DNA from: JBGANR01 sp044222225
Lineage (GTDB): Bacteria; Actinomycetota; Actinomycetes; Mycobacteriales; Mycobacteriaceae
Length of the DNA: 64,000 bases
Direction: 5' to 3'
NCBI GenBank assembly: GCA_044222225.1
Contig: JBGANR010000011.1
Span: 1-64,000, forward strand
The position numbers were made by a program, and so were the translations under genes. Below the pieces are notes generated by a model. The model did no database searches. It saw only the letters and a program-made list of their open reading frames with translations, and was not told where the DNA came from. This document shows, in pieces, positions 40,469-48,379 of this stretch (within the stretch, counting starts at the first letter, position 1; each line of letters begins with the position of its first letter).

Positions 40469-41755
40469 GTGACCGCCTGGCCTGCCCCGACCGCCATCGC
40501 CTCGCCGACCGGATCGACGCCGCGGGCCTCGTTCGGGATCGACGCCACGGTCGAGGTGCCGGGCTCGAAGTCCGAGACCAACCGCGCCTATGTGCTCGCC
40601 GCACTGGCCACGGGGCCGTCGACGATCACCGGTGCGTTGCGCAGCCGCGACACCGATCTCATGGCCGCCGCGCTGACGACGCTCGGCGCCGACATCGCGC
40701 TCGACGGCACGACCGCCCGCGTCACACCCGGACCGCTGCGCAGCGGCGATGTCGACTGCGGGCTGGCCGGCACGGTGATGCGGTTCGTGCCGCCGGTGGC
40801 GACGCTCGCCTCGGGCACCGTCGTGCTCGACGGCGACGCGCACGCCCGCGTGCGTCCGATGTCCGCGATCACCGGCGCCCTGCGCGACCTCGGCGCCGAC
40901 GTCGACGGCGACGCCCTGCCGCTCACCGTCCGCGGCCGCGGCGGACTCGCCGGCGGCGAGGTGACTCTCGACGCGTCCGGGTCCTCCCAGTTCGTCTCGG
41001 GTCTGCTGCTTTCCGCCGCCCGTTTCGACGCCGGCGTCACCGTCCGGCATCGCGGCGGCAAGTTGCCGTCGCTGCCGCACATCGACATGACCATCGCCAT
41101 GCTGCGCGACGCCGGCGTGGCGGTGACGAGCGACGAGCCCGACACCTGGCGGGTGGCTCCCGGGCCTGTCGCCCCGCTGAACCGCGTCATCGAGCCCGAT
41201 CTGTCCAACGCCGCCCCGTTCCTCTCGGCGGCCGCCGTGACCGGCGGCGTCGTCCGCGTGCCGAACTGGCCGGCGCACAGCCTGCAGCCCGGCGCACAGA
41301 TCGTCGACGTGCTCCGCGAGATGGGGGCCGACGCGTCGCTCGACGACAGCGTGCTCACCGTGCGCGGCCCCGCCGAACTGCGCGGCATCGATCGCGACCT
41401 GTCCGACATCGGCGAGTTGACGCCGACCATCGCCGCACTCGCCGCCCTGGCGACCACGCCGTCGCGGCTGCGCGGCATCGGTCATCTGCGCGGCCACGAG
41501 ACCGACCGTCTCGCCGCGCTCTCCGCGGAGATCACCCGACTCGGCGGTGACTGCGTCGAAACGTCCGACGGCCTCATCATCACCCCGCGCGACCTGCACG
41601 GCGGCCTGTGGCACTGCTACGCCGACCACCGGATGGCGACGGCCGGGGCGATCATCGGGCTGCGCGTCGCGGGCGTCGAGCTCGACGACGTCGCAACCAC
41701 CGCCAAGACGCTGCCCGACTTCGCGCGGATGTGGACGGAGCTGGTCGCCGGATGA
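40469..41755 (+). CDS. aroA: 3-phosphoshikimate 1-carboxyvinyltransferase (EPSP synthase)
   Basis: This 428-residue EPSP synthase has VPGSKSETNRAYVLAAL (substrate-binding Lys-Ser-x-x-x-Arg), CGLAGTVMRFVPPVA in place of the usual GNAGT block as in mycobacterial AroA, SSQFVSGLLLSAA, DLSDIGELTPTIAALAALA and the C-terminal HLRGHETDRLAALS with YADHRMATAGAIIGL. It joins shikimate 3-phosphate and PEP in the aromatic amino acid pathway. The stop overlaps the rsgA start by 4 nt (ATGA), so the two are co-translated. The start GTG is leaderless-type. Confidence 0.96.
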   Translation: MTAWPAPTAIASPTGSTPRASFGIDATVEVPGSKSETNRAYVLAALATGPSTITGALRSRDTDLMAAALTTLGADIALDGTTARVTPGPLRSGDVDCGLAGTVMRFVPPVATLASGTVVLDGDAHARVRPMSAITGALRDLGADVDGDALPLTVRGRGGLAGGEVTLDASGSSQFVSGLLLSAARFDAGVTVRHRGGKLPSLPHIDMTIAMLRDAGVAVTSDEPDTWRVAPGPVAPLNRVIEPDLSNAAPFLSAAAVTGGVVRVPNWPAHSLQPGAQIVDVLREMGADASLDDSVLTVRGPAELRGIDRDLSDIGELTPTIAALAALATTPSRLRGIGHLRGHETDRLAALSAEITRLGGDCVETSDGLIITPRDLHGGLWHCYADHRMATAGAIIGLRVAGVELDDVATTAKTLPDFARMWTELVAG

Positions 41756-42753
41756 CCCCGCGGGCTCGGCAACGTGACTGGGACGAATCCGATGTCCGGG
41801 TACGGCCCAGCAAGGGCAGCCGACCCCGCACCAAGACCAGGCCCGCGCACGCCGACGCCGAGCCCGCGATGGTCGTCTCCGTCGACCGCGGACGTTGGGG
41901 CTGCGCGCTGCACGGCGATCCCGGCCACATCGTCGTCGCCATGCGCGCCCGCGAACTCGGCCGGACGCCGATCGTCGTCGGCGACACCGTCGACATCGTC
42001 GGTGACATCTCCGCACGCCCCGACAGCCTCGCCCGCATCGTGCGCGTCGCCGATCGCCGGACCGTCCTGCGCCGCACCGCCGATGACACCGATCCCTACG
42101 AGCGGATCGTCGTCGCGAACGCGGACCGGCTGCTCATCGTCACAGCGCTCGCCGATCCCCCGCCGCGCACCGGTTTCGTCGAACGCACCCTCGTCGCCGC
42201 CTTCGTCGGCGGCCTCATGCCGATCCTCGGCCTGACGAAGTCAGACCTCGCGCCGTCCGCCGAGTTCGCGGCGGCCTTCGCCGACCTCGACGTCCCCGTC
42301 GTCCTCTGCGGCCGCGACGAACCGCTCGACGCCGTCCGCGACGCGCTGACCGGACACGTCACAGCACTGATCGGGCACTCCGGCGTCGGCAAGTCGACGC
42401 TCGTCAACCGCCTGGTGCCCGACGCCTTCCGGGCCACGGGTGCCGTCTCGGGCGTCGGCAAGGGACGACACACGTCGACCCAGTCGGTCGCACTGCCGCT
42501 GCCGGACGGCGGCTGGGCCGTCGACACGCCCGGGATCCGCTCGTTCGGGCTGGCGCACGTCGAGGCCGACGACGTCGTGGCGGCGTTCGGCGACCTGTCC
42601 GACGCCATCGAGGACTGCCCTCGGGGCTGCACCCACCTCGGCCCGCCGGCCGACCCGGAATGCGCGCTCGACATGCTCGACGGCCAGGCGTACCGCCGCG
42701 CGATGGCCGTCCGGGTGTTGCTGGCCGCGCTGGCGACGAACGACACGTACTGA
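41752..42753 (+). CDS. rsgA: RsgA, ribosome small-subunit-dependent GTPase
   Basis: This 333-residue circularly permuted GTPase has an OB fold (about 38-95), then G4 (ILGLTKSDLA), G1 P-loop GHSGVGKSTLVN and G3 DTPGIRSFGL in the permuted order, and the C-terminal zinc finger region with CPRGCTH and ECAL. It checks late 30S subunit assembly. It overlaps aroA by 4 nt. This is the last gene of the conserved block before an interruption of mycobacterial order; in M. tuberculosis desA3 comes next, whereas here about 4 kb of other genes intervene. Confidence 0.95.
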   Translation: MTPRARQRDWDESDVRVRPSKGSRPRTKTRPAHADAEPAMVVSVDRGRWGCALHGDPGHIVVAMRARELGRTPIVVGDTVDIVGDISARPDSLARIVRVADRRTVLRRTADDTDPYERIVVANADRLLIVTALADPPPRTGFVERTLVAAFVGGLMPILGLTKSDLAPSAEFAAAFADLDVPVVLCGRDEPLDAVRDALTGHVTALIGHSGVGKSTLVNRLVPDAFRATGAVSGVGKGRHTSTQSVALPLPDGGWAVDTPGIRSFGLAHVEADDVVAAFGDLSDAIEDCPRGCTHLGPPADPECALDMLDGQAYRRAMAVRVLLAALATNDTY

Positions 42754-42842
42754 CCTGCAGACGGACTCCTGACCGGTCACGAACAGTCCACGATGATGAT
42801 CAGTTCGACGCTAAAATTGATCAGACAGCCCAGGAGGCCACC

Positions 42843-43184
42843 GTGACCACAGTGAAGATCGACCCCGCTCAGGTCGAGCGAGCACCACTCCCCAGCGGCG
42901 ACCTCGGACTACCCGAGTGGGCGATGTCGGCCCTCGCTTTCATCCAATCGGCGAGCAAGGCCGGCGAGTCCGTGTCGCTGGTACCAGACGAAGTCACCTT
43001 GTCCCCCAGTCAGATGGCTGAGGAGATCGGTGTGTCGCGCGCGAGCATCCAGCGCCGTATCGTCAGCGGCGAGATCCGCTGCAGGAGAGTCGGGAGCCGC
43101 TACCGAATCCCGATTCAAGAGGTCGAACGGTTCAGGCGGGCATTCGTCCGTGACCTGGCCACCACTCTTGCCAACGACTTCTGA
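42843..43184 (+). CDS. excisionase-like HTH protein, putative antitoxin
   Basis: This 113-residue protein has an N-terminal acidic and hydrophobic segment and a MerR/excisionase-type winged helix at about 52-92: LSPSQMAEEIGVSRASIQRR, then SGEIRCRRVGSRYRIP. CAGGAGG lies 6 nt before the GTG. The next gene encodes a PIN-domain protein and overlaps it by 35 nt, the layout of a type II toxin-antitoxin operon in which this protein neutralises the toxin and represses the operon. Base composition is lower in GC than the neighbours, suggesting acquisition. Confidence 0.82.
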   Translation: MTTVKIDPAQVERAPLPSGDLGLPEWAMSALAFIQSASKAGESVSLVPDEVTLSPSQMAEEIGVSRASIQRRIVSGEIRCRRVGSRYRIPIQEVERFRRAFVRDLATTLANDF

Positions 43185-43860
43185 TCCGGCGGAGGATCGG
43201 CGACGCCGGGCCACCGTCTACCTCGACGCCAACGTGCTCACAGCCGGTCTCGTACGGACGCTTGTTCTCCTCTCCGGGCCGATCGCGGACCACCGGACCA
43301 TATGGAGTCCCTATGCCGAACGTGAAGCCGCCCGGCACCAGCCATCCGGAGCCAAAGGCATCGCCACCGTCCGCAGACAATACGGGCTGCGAATCGCCCC
43401 GGACGGACAGTCACCCGTCCCACTCGTGGATACCGATCCGAAGGATATTCCGATACTGGCGTCCGCGGCTGCCGCCGATGCCCGCTATCTCATCACCGAG
43501 AACGTCAAAGACTTCGGGCCGCTTGACCTTGCACGGCTATCGATGTCGGCAGTCCATCCCGACCTCTTCCTCAGCTCACGGATCACCCGAACCGAATATC
43601 TCTTCGTTTTAGGCGCCATCGCCGAGAAGCGGTTGCGCGAGCCGAAGACAGCAGCGGGCATCCATGCACTGGAGATTGCGAAGAAACTTCCGAGACTGTT
43701 CACGAAGTACAGGGTTGAACTCGGCGTCGAGCCCGCTTTCCCACTACCCGGGATAGCAAAGACATCATTCCGTGGCGTCCGGTGCATCGTCTGCGCAGCG
43801 ATCCTCGACGCCGAAGACATGGTTTACGGAATGGACCGGCACTGCCGCCGCTTCGCATGA
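43150..43860 (+). CDS. PIN-domain protein, putative toxin with C-terminal extension
   Basis: This 236-residue protein has PIN-domain acidic positions: Asp26 in TVYLDANVLTAG, Glu58 in AEREAAR, Asp99 in DPKDIPILASAAAADA and the closing ENVKDFG (about 117-122). The PIN domain ends near 145; a further 90 residues, rich in aromatic and basic residues (EIAKKLPRLFTKYRVELG, FRGVRCIVC), make it longer than usual VapC toxins. It would cleave RNA. The GTG at 43150 lies inside the antitoxin gene. Reduced GC relative to flanks and absence from the mycobacterial gene order support acquisition. Confidence 0.78.
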   Translation: MTWPPLLPTTSDPAEDRRRRATVYLDANVLTAGLVRTLVLLSGPIADHRTIWSPYAEREAARHQPSGAKGIATVRRQYGLRIAPDGQSPVPLVDTDPKDIPILASAAAADARYLITENVKDFGPLDLARLSMSAVHPDLFLSSRITRTEYLFVLGAIAEKRLREPKTAAGIHALEIAKKLPRLFTKYRVELGVEPAFPLPGIAKTSFRGVRCIVCAAILDAEDMVYGMDRHCRRFA

Positions 43861-43917
43861 CCGCAATCGCATGGTCATCCGCCCCCGGCGATCGATCACG
43901 GATACCGCCGAAGATCG

Positions 43918-44622
43918 CTACGCGATCCCCGCACGAACAGCCGTGAGCGCCGCCAAGACTCGATTGGTGACGCCGAGCTTCATGTTCACCGATGTCATGT
44001 GCGACTTGACCGTCGTCTCGCCGACGTGCATCCGTTTGGCGATCTCTTTGTTCGAGAGGCCGTGCGCGAGGTGGATCAGGACCGTCCGCTCCCTGGCGGT
44101 GAGCGTGGAGATCCGATTGACCGCTGCGGCGTCGATCTCCGGTGCTCCACCGACGGCCACGAGCCGCTGGAGTGCCGGGTAGGAGAACAGAGTGTTGCCC
44201 ACGGCGACCGCGCGGACGGCCTGATGGAAGGACAGCGGCGGCTCGTCCTTGGAAAGGAAGCTGTGGGCGCCGGCCTCGAAGGCACGCACGACGAAGTCAT
44301 CGACGTCGAGGGCCGTCATCGCGACGACCCGTGGATGATTCGGCGTCCTCATCAGCGCGGCGATGGCCTCGATACCCTGCACCCGGCGCATCTTGAGGTC
44401 CATGAGCACAACGTTCGGCCGGTACCGCGCCACAGCCGCGGGAACCCGATCGCCGTCGTCGGCCTCCCCCACGACGACGATGTCCGGTGTCGCCGCGAAG
44501 ATGTCGGCGATGCCGCGACGGTTGTACTGGTCGTCGTCGACGATGAGCACGCCGATCATCGACGGCGGCACGGGGCGGCCGTCAGCGGCGGGGTACGGCG
44601 GCGAAGCGGTGATGTCGATCAT
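43918..44622 (-). CDS. NarL/LuxR-type response regulator
   Basis: This 234-residue response regulator has a receiver domain (VLIVDDDQYNRRGIADIF, phospho-Asp in VVLMDLKMRRVQGIEAI, SFLSKDEPP for the conserved Lys) and a C-terminal LuxR HTH (LTARERTVLIHLAHGLSNKE, MHVGETTVKSHM). It is paired with the histidine kinase gene 90 bp upstream on the same strand. Target genes are unknown; the divergently placed DUF4352 gene is one candidate. An internal ATG at 44559 (MIGVLIVDDD) is an alternative start. This system is not in the mycobacterial version of the block. Confidence 0.92.
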   Translation of the reverse strand: MIDITASPPYPAADGRPVPPSMIGVLIVDDDQYNRRGIADIFAATPDIVVVGEADDGDRVPAAVARYRPNVVLMDLKMRRVQGIEAIAALMRTPNHPRVVAMTALDVDDFVVRAFEAGAHSFLSKDEPPLSFHQAVRAVAVGNTLFSYPALQRLVAVGGAPEIDAAAVNRISTLTARERTVLIHLAHGLSNKEIAKRMHVGETTVKSHMTSVNMKLGVTNRVLAALTAVRAGIA

Positions 44623-44712
44623 CTCGCGGATAACGATATCGCCGCCGGTGCCGACGGCGCGGCACCCGCCCCGCCGGCTCGACCTGGACCCGTCGCCTAT
44701 CTCAGACCGCGG

Positions 44713-45945
44713 TCAGGAATGCCACGGCGCCCACACCCGCACCCGGAACTCCGCCGTGACGCTGCGCGTCAGGCTGCCGCCGATCGCGGCGGCGTCGGTG
44801 GCCAGCGCGGCGAGCCCACTCCCGGACCCGGGTGCGTGCGCATAGCCGTCCGGCGGACGCGGATTGCGCGCCTGGACGAGCAGCCCGTCCGCGCCGGATC
44901 CGGTGATCGTGATCCGCAACGCCTGATCCGGCGCGTACTTCTGCGCGTTGGTGATGCATTCCCGCACGGTGTCGTACGCCAGTCTCGCCGCGAGCGGGCC
45001 CGGCGATTCCGGGGGTAGGTCCGAGGCAAACAGCACCCGCAGGCCGGCCCGCCGGGCGCCGGCGATGAGGCCGTCGACGCCTTCCATCGTGGCGCCCGGT
45101 GACGCGTCCGGACGCGGCGGAGCATCGCCGCGCAGAACCCCGACGATGCCGCGAAGATCCTGTAGCGCCTCGTGGGCGGACGAGTGGATCAGCGATGCCG
45201 AGTTCGCGACCGCCGGCACCCCGGCCGAGTTGAGCTGCAATCCCCCGGCCGCGAGCGAGATCCTGCTCAACCGCTGCGCGATCGTGTCATGCATCTCGCG
45301 GGCGATGCGCTGCCGCTCCTGGCTGCGGATGACCTCCTCTCGGAGTTCGTCCTGTCCCGCCGCCGCCCGGTCGCGTGACGCCACCGCCTCCGACAGATCG
45401 GACCGCGCTTGGACGATGAGCCCGAGCGTCAACACGACACTCACCAAGAACAGCGCGACGAGAAACGGGATCCACCAAGCGATCGGATAGTCTTCCGTGA
45501 CTCTGGTCACAGGATCTTTGTGCGCACCGATGGTCAGCACCGAATAGCCGCGATGTCGGTGCGCGTCGTACGTCAGCGACACCACACAGGCCACGTAGAC
45601 GGCCAGCGCCGGAACGATCAATCTGCGGCCCCGGACCGATCGAGCCAGCGCGTAGAGGGCGAAGAGCGCCGCCGTCGCATCCGTCTCGAAGAAGAACGGA
45701 CCCACCACCGAAAGACAGAGGACGAGCCGCGGACAACGGTATCGCCAGATGAGCGCCACAGCGGCCACGAGCGCGAAGGTGAGACCGAGACCGTGGTTCC
45801 ATGCCGACGTCCGCGAGGACATCGAGGCGAGGGTGACGGTCATCAGGGAGCAGAACACGCACAGTCCGACCACCAGCATCGTCGCCGAGACGTGCCGAAA
45901 GGCCACCAGGTCGAGGGCCCGAAAACGGGCGCCGAAGTTCCACAC
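44713..45945 (-). CDS. membrane histidine kinase of the NarX/DesK (HisKA_3) class
   Basis: This 410-residue kinase has five to six membrane helices in the first 180 residues, a HisKA_3 dimerisation domain with phospho-His219 in RQRIAREMHDTIAQRLS and an HATPase domain (CITNAQKYAPDQ, GSGSGLAALATDAAAIGGSL). No large extracellular sensor is present, so it probably senses the membrane itself or a small hydrophobic signal. It is followed by its response regulator. The start ATG follows an unremarkable upstream region. Confidence 0.9.
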   Translation of the reverse strand: MWNFGARFRALDLVAFRHVSATMLVVGLCVFCSLMTVTLASMSSRTSAWNHGLGLTFALVAAVALIWRYRCPRLVLCLSVVGPFFFETDATAALFALYALARSVRGRRLIVPALAVYVACVVSLTYDAHRHRGYSVLTIGAHKDPVTRVTEDYPIAWWIPFLVALFLVSVVLTLGLIVQARSDLSEAVASRDRAAAGQDELREEVIRSQERQRIAREMHDTIAQRLSRISLAAGGLQLNSAGVPAVANSASLIHSSAHEALQDLRGIVGVLRGDAPPRPDASPGATMEGVDGLIAGARRAGLRVLFASDLPPESPGPLAARLAYDTVRECITNAQKYAPDQALRITITGSGADGLLVQARNPRPPDGYAHAPGSGSGLAALATDAAAIGGSLTRSVTAEFRVRVWAPWHS

Positions 45946-46121
45946 GCCGACACCATACGGCCGGGGTCCGACAGGAATCGACGGCGATCAGGCCGCACCT
46001 CGCCGACCGATCGGAGGAGACGGTCCGCCCGGACGGCCGATGTGCCGGAACGCCGCGCAGCGAGAGGCTGACATCATCCGGCGCGGGTGCGCGCCGACGC
46101 TCAACGCCTGAAGGAGGCACG

Positions 46122-46787
46122 ATGTCGACCGAGCAGTATCCGCAGGGCCCGTATCCGCAGAATCCCGGCCCGCAATATCAGGCTCCGCCGCCTCCGCAGT
46201 ATCCCGGCCCGCAGTATCAGGCCCCGCCGCCGCCGAAGAAGAAGCGCAAGTGGCCGTGGATCGCGCTGGCCGTACTCGTCGTGCTCATGATCGTGGCCGT
46301 CGCCGGGGGTGGCGACAAGGAGAAAGGCGAACAAGATGCCACCGCGACTTCCGGCGCGACGACCACCGACAAGGCCGAGGAGACGAAGGACCCCGGCCTG
46401 AACACGCCAGTCCGAGACGGAAAGTTCGAGTTCGTCGTGACCCGTGTCGAGAAGGGCCTGAGCAGCGTCGGTGACAATCCGTACCTGACCCAGAAGGCGC
46501 AGGGTCAGTTCGTCGTCGTGTCGATCTCGATCAAGAACACGAGCGACAAGCCGCAGTCGTTCAGCCCGTCGTCGCAGAAGATGAAGGACACCGAGGGTCG
46601 GAGCTTCGAATCCGATACGAGTGCGCAGATCGCATTGCAGTCCGACATCCCGGTGTACGACAAGATCAACCCCGGCAACACCGTACGCGTCAAACTCGTC
46701 TACGACATGCCGAAAGACGCTGTTCCGGCCACGATCGAACTCCACGATTCGATCTTCTCCGGCGGCTCGACGGTCTCCCTCAAGTAG
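46122..46787 (+). CDS. DUF4352 membrane-anchored protein with proline-rich head
   Basis: This 221-residue protein has a cytoplasmic Pro/Tyr/Gln-rich head with a duplicated PGPQYQAPPPP unit (also visible as a DNA repeat at about 46164-46231), a basic stop (KKKRKWPW), one membrane helix at about 46-61, an acidic linker and an extracellular DUF4352 immunoglobulin-like domain (FVVVSISIKNTSDKPQSFS). GAAGGAGG precedes the ATG. DUF4352 domains are found in many secreted actinobacterial proteins; function unknown. It starts 176 bp from the divergent histidine kinase, which may control it. Confidence 0.87.
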   Translation: MSTEQYPQGPYPQNPGPQYQAPPPPQYPGPQYQAPPPPKKKRKWPWIALAVLVVLMIVAVAGGGDKEKGEQDATATSGATTTDKAEETKDPGLNTPVRDGKFEFVVTRVEKGLSSVGDNPYLTQKAQGQFVVVSISIKNTSDKPQSFSPSSQKMKDTEGRSFESDTSAQIALQSDIPVYDKINPGNTVRVKLVYDMPKDAVPATIELHDSIFSGGSTVSLK

Positions 46788-46807
46788 CGTGCAGGGCGGT
46801 CACCCGG

Positions 46808-48259
46808 TCAGGCGGCTCTGCCCCGCTCGACCGGGTTCCGCCGCCGGCGGCGCTTCGACCGCCGGGCCTGCCGAAGCTCCTCGAGTGCCGTCGCCAGACC
46901 GCGCCGCAGACCCGACTCCGCCACGTGGCCACGCGCGTGTTCCGCGTGCTCGCGCGCCTGTTCGGCCGCTTCGCGGGCCTGACCAGCAGCCTGACCAGCG
47001 GCTTCACGGGCCTGGTCCGCCGCGTGCCCGGCAGCCTCCCGCGCCTGCCCGACCCGAACGCGCAACGCGCCCTCGGCCTGCGTGCGCATCCCGTCGGCCT
47101 GCTCCCGCATGGCGCGGAACTTGAGCTCCGAGCTCGTCTCGGGGGCGTCGTCAGACGTCCGCCTGAGGAAGCGGTCCGGCAGGGCGAGCTTGCAGATCGT
47201 CCGGAACGACAGCCAGTACATCGCGGGCAGCGAGCCCGTGGTGTACGGCAGATCGTAGGTGCGGCACAACTCGCGCACCCGTACCGAGATCTCCGCATAG
47301 CGATTGCTGGGCAGGTCCGGGAACAGGTGGTGTTCGATCTGGTAGCAGAGATTGCCGGACATGAACGCCATCACCCGGCCGGCGTGGAAATTCGCGGTGC
47401 CGAGCATCTGCCGCAGATACCACTGCGCCTGCGTCTCGTTCTTCAGCGACTCCGTCGTGAACTTCTCGGCGCCGTCCGGGAAATGTCCGCAGAAGATGAC
47501 GACATAGGCCCACAGATTGCGGACGAGATTCGCCGTCAGGTTCGCCTTGAGCGTCGCGACCGCTCCTGGATAACGGCCGAGCACGACCGACGACGCCGGA
47601 TGCAGGGCGTAGTCCTTGCACATCTGGCGAGCGACCTTGCGCACCAGTGCCATGACCTCCGGCCGCGCCTCGTCCCACGACTTCTCGCCGCTGACGACCT
47701 CGTGCAGATGCAGGTCGTGCAGCGCGATACCCCATTCGAAGGTGGCCGCGAGAAAGAGGTTGCTGACCGGCTGGACGACGCGCCGCGGCTCCCACGGCTC
47801 GTCACGCGTGACGCGCAGCAACCCGTAGCCCACGTCCTCATCCATCCCCAGGACGTTCGTGTATTTGTGATGCACGAGATTGTGCGAGTGCTTCCAGTGC
47901 CGGGACGCGCAGACCATGTCCCACTCCCAGGTCGTGGAGTGGATCTCGGGATCGTTCATCCAATCCCACTGCCCGTGCATCACGTTGTGCCCGAGCTCCA
48001 TGTTCTCGATGATCTTCGAGAGCGAGAGGCACGCCGTGCCCACCCACCACGCCGCCCGCCGGTGAGACGCGAGGGTCAACACCGCGCGGCCCGTCACTTC
48101 GAGCGCGCGTTGCGTCTGGATCGTGCGCTTGATATAGCGCGCATCCCTTTCGCCGCGCGAGGCCTCCACCTCACGCCGAAGCTCGTCCAACTCGGCGCCG
48201 AGTGCAGCGATGTCCTCCTCGGACAGATGCGCGTACTCAGCGATGTCGGTGATCGCCAC
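46808..48259 (-). CDS. membrane fatty acid desaturase with Ala-rich helical tail
   Basis: This 483-residue acyl-CoA/acyl-lipid desaturase (DesA3 type) has the three His boxes: GHNVMHGQWDW, HWKHSHNLVHHKYTN and CYQIEHHLFPDLPSN. These bind the diiron centre. After about residue 400 there is a tail not found in its neighbour: repeated amphipathic units of the REAAGHAADQAREAAGQAAG kind, then an Arg-rich end (RRSKRRRRRNP). The GTG at 48259 has GGGAAGG 8 nt upstream. It lies downstream of a paralogous desaturase on the same strand and is probably a tandem duplicate. The tail may bind membranes or a partner. Confidence 0.92.
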   Translation of the reverse strand: MAITDIAEYAHLSEEDIAALGAELDELRREVEASRGERDARYIKRTIQTQRALEVTGRAVLTLASHRRAAWWVGTACLSLSKIIENMELGHNVMHGQWDWMNDPEIHSTTWEWDMVCASRHWKHSHNLVHHKYTNVLGMDEDVGYGLLRVTRDEPWEPRRVVQPVSNLFLAATFEWGIALHDLHLHEVVSGEKSWDEARPEVMALVRKVARQMCKDYALHPASSVVLGRYPGAVATLKANLTANLVRNLWAYVVIFCGHFPDGAEKFTTESLKNETQAQWYLRQMLGTANFHAGRVMAFMSGNLCYQIEHHLFPDLPSNRYAEISVRVRELCRTYDLPYTTGSLPAMYWLSFRTICKLALPDRFLRRTSDDAPETSSELKFRAMREQADGMRTQAEGALRVRVGQAREAAGHAADQAREAAGQAAGQAREAAEQAREHAEHARGHVAESGLRRGLATALEELRQARRSKRRRRRNPVERGRAA

Positions 48260-48379
48260 GCGACAACCCTTCCCTGTTTCCCAACTCGCCGTCCATTGTC
48301 CGTCCCACCCCGGACGATTGCGACCCGATCCCGGATACGTCACCCGTCACACGGGTGAAACGACACATCCGGGCCGGTT

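Noticed and set aside
42660..42842. Longer N-terminus for the HTH antitoxin
   Set aside because: The upstream in-frame part overlaps rsgA and is shadow sequence; the GTG at 42843 has a consensus ribosome-binding site.
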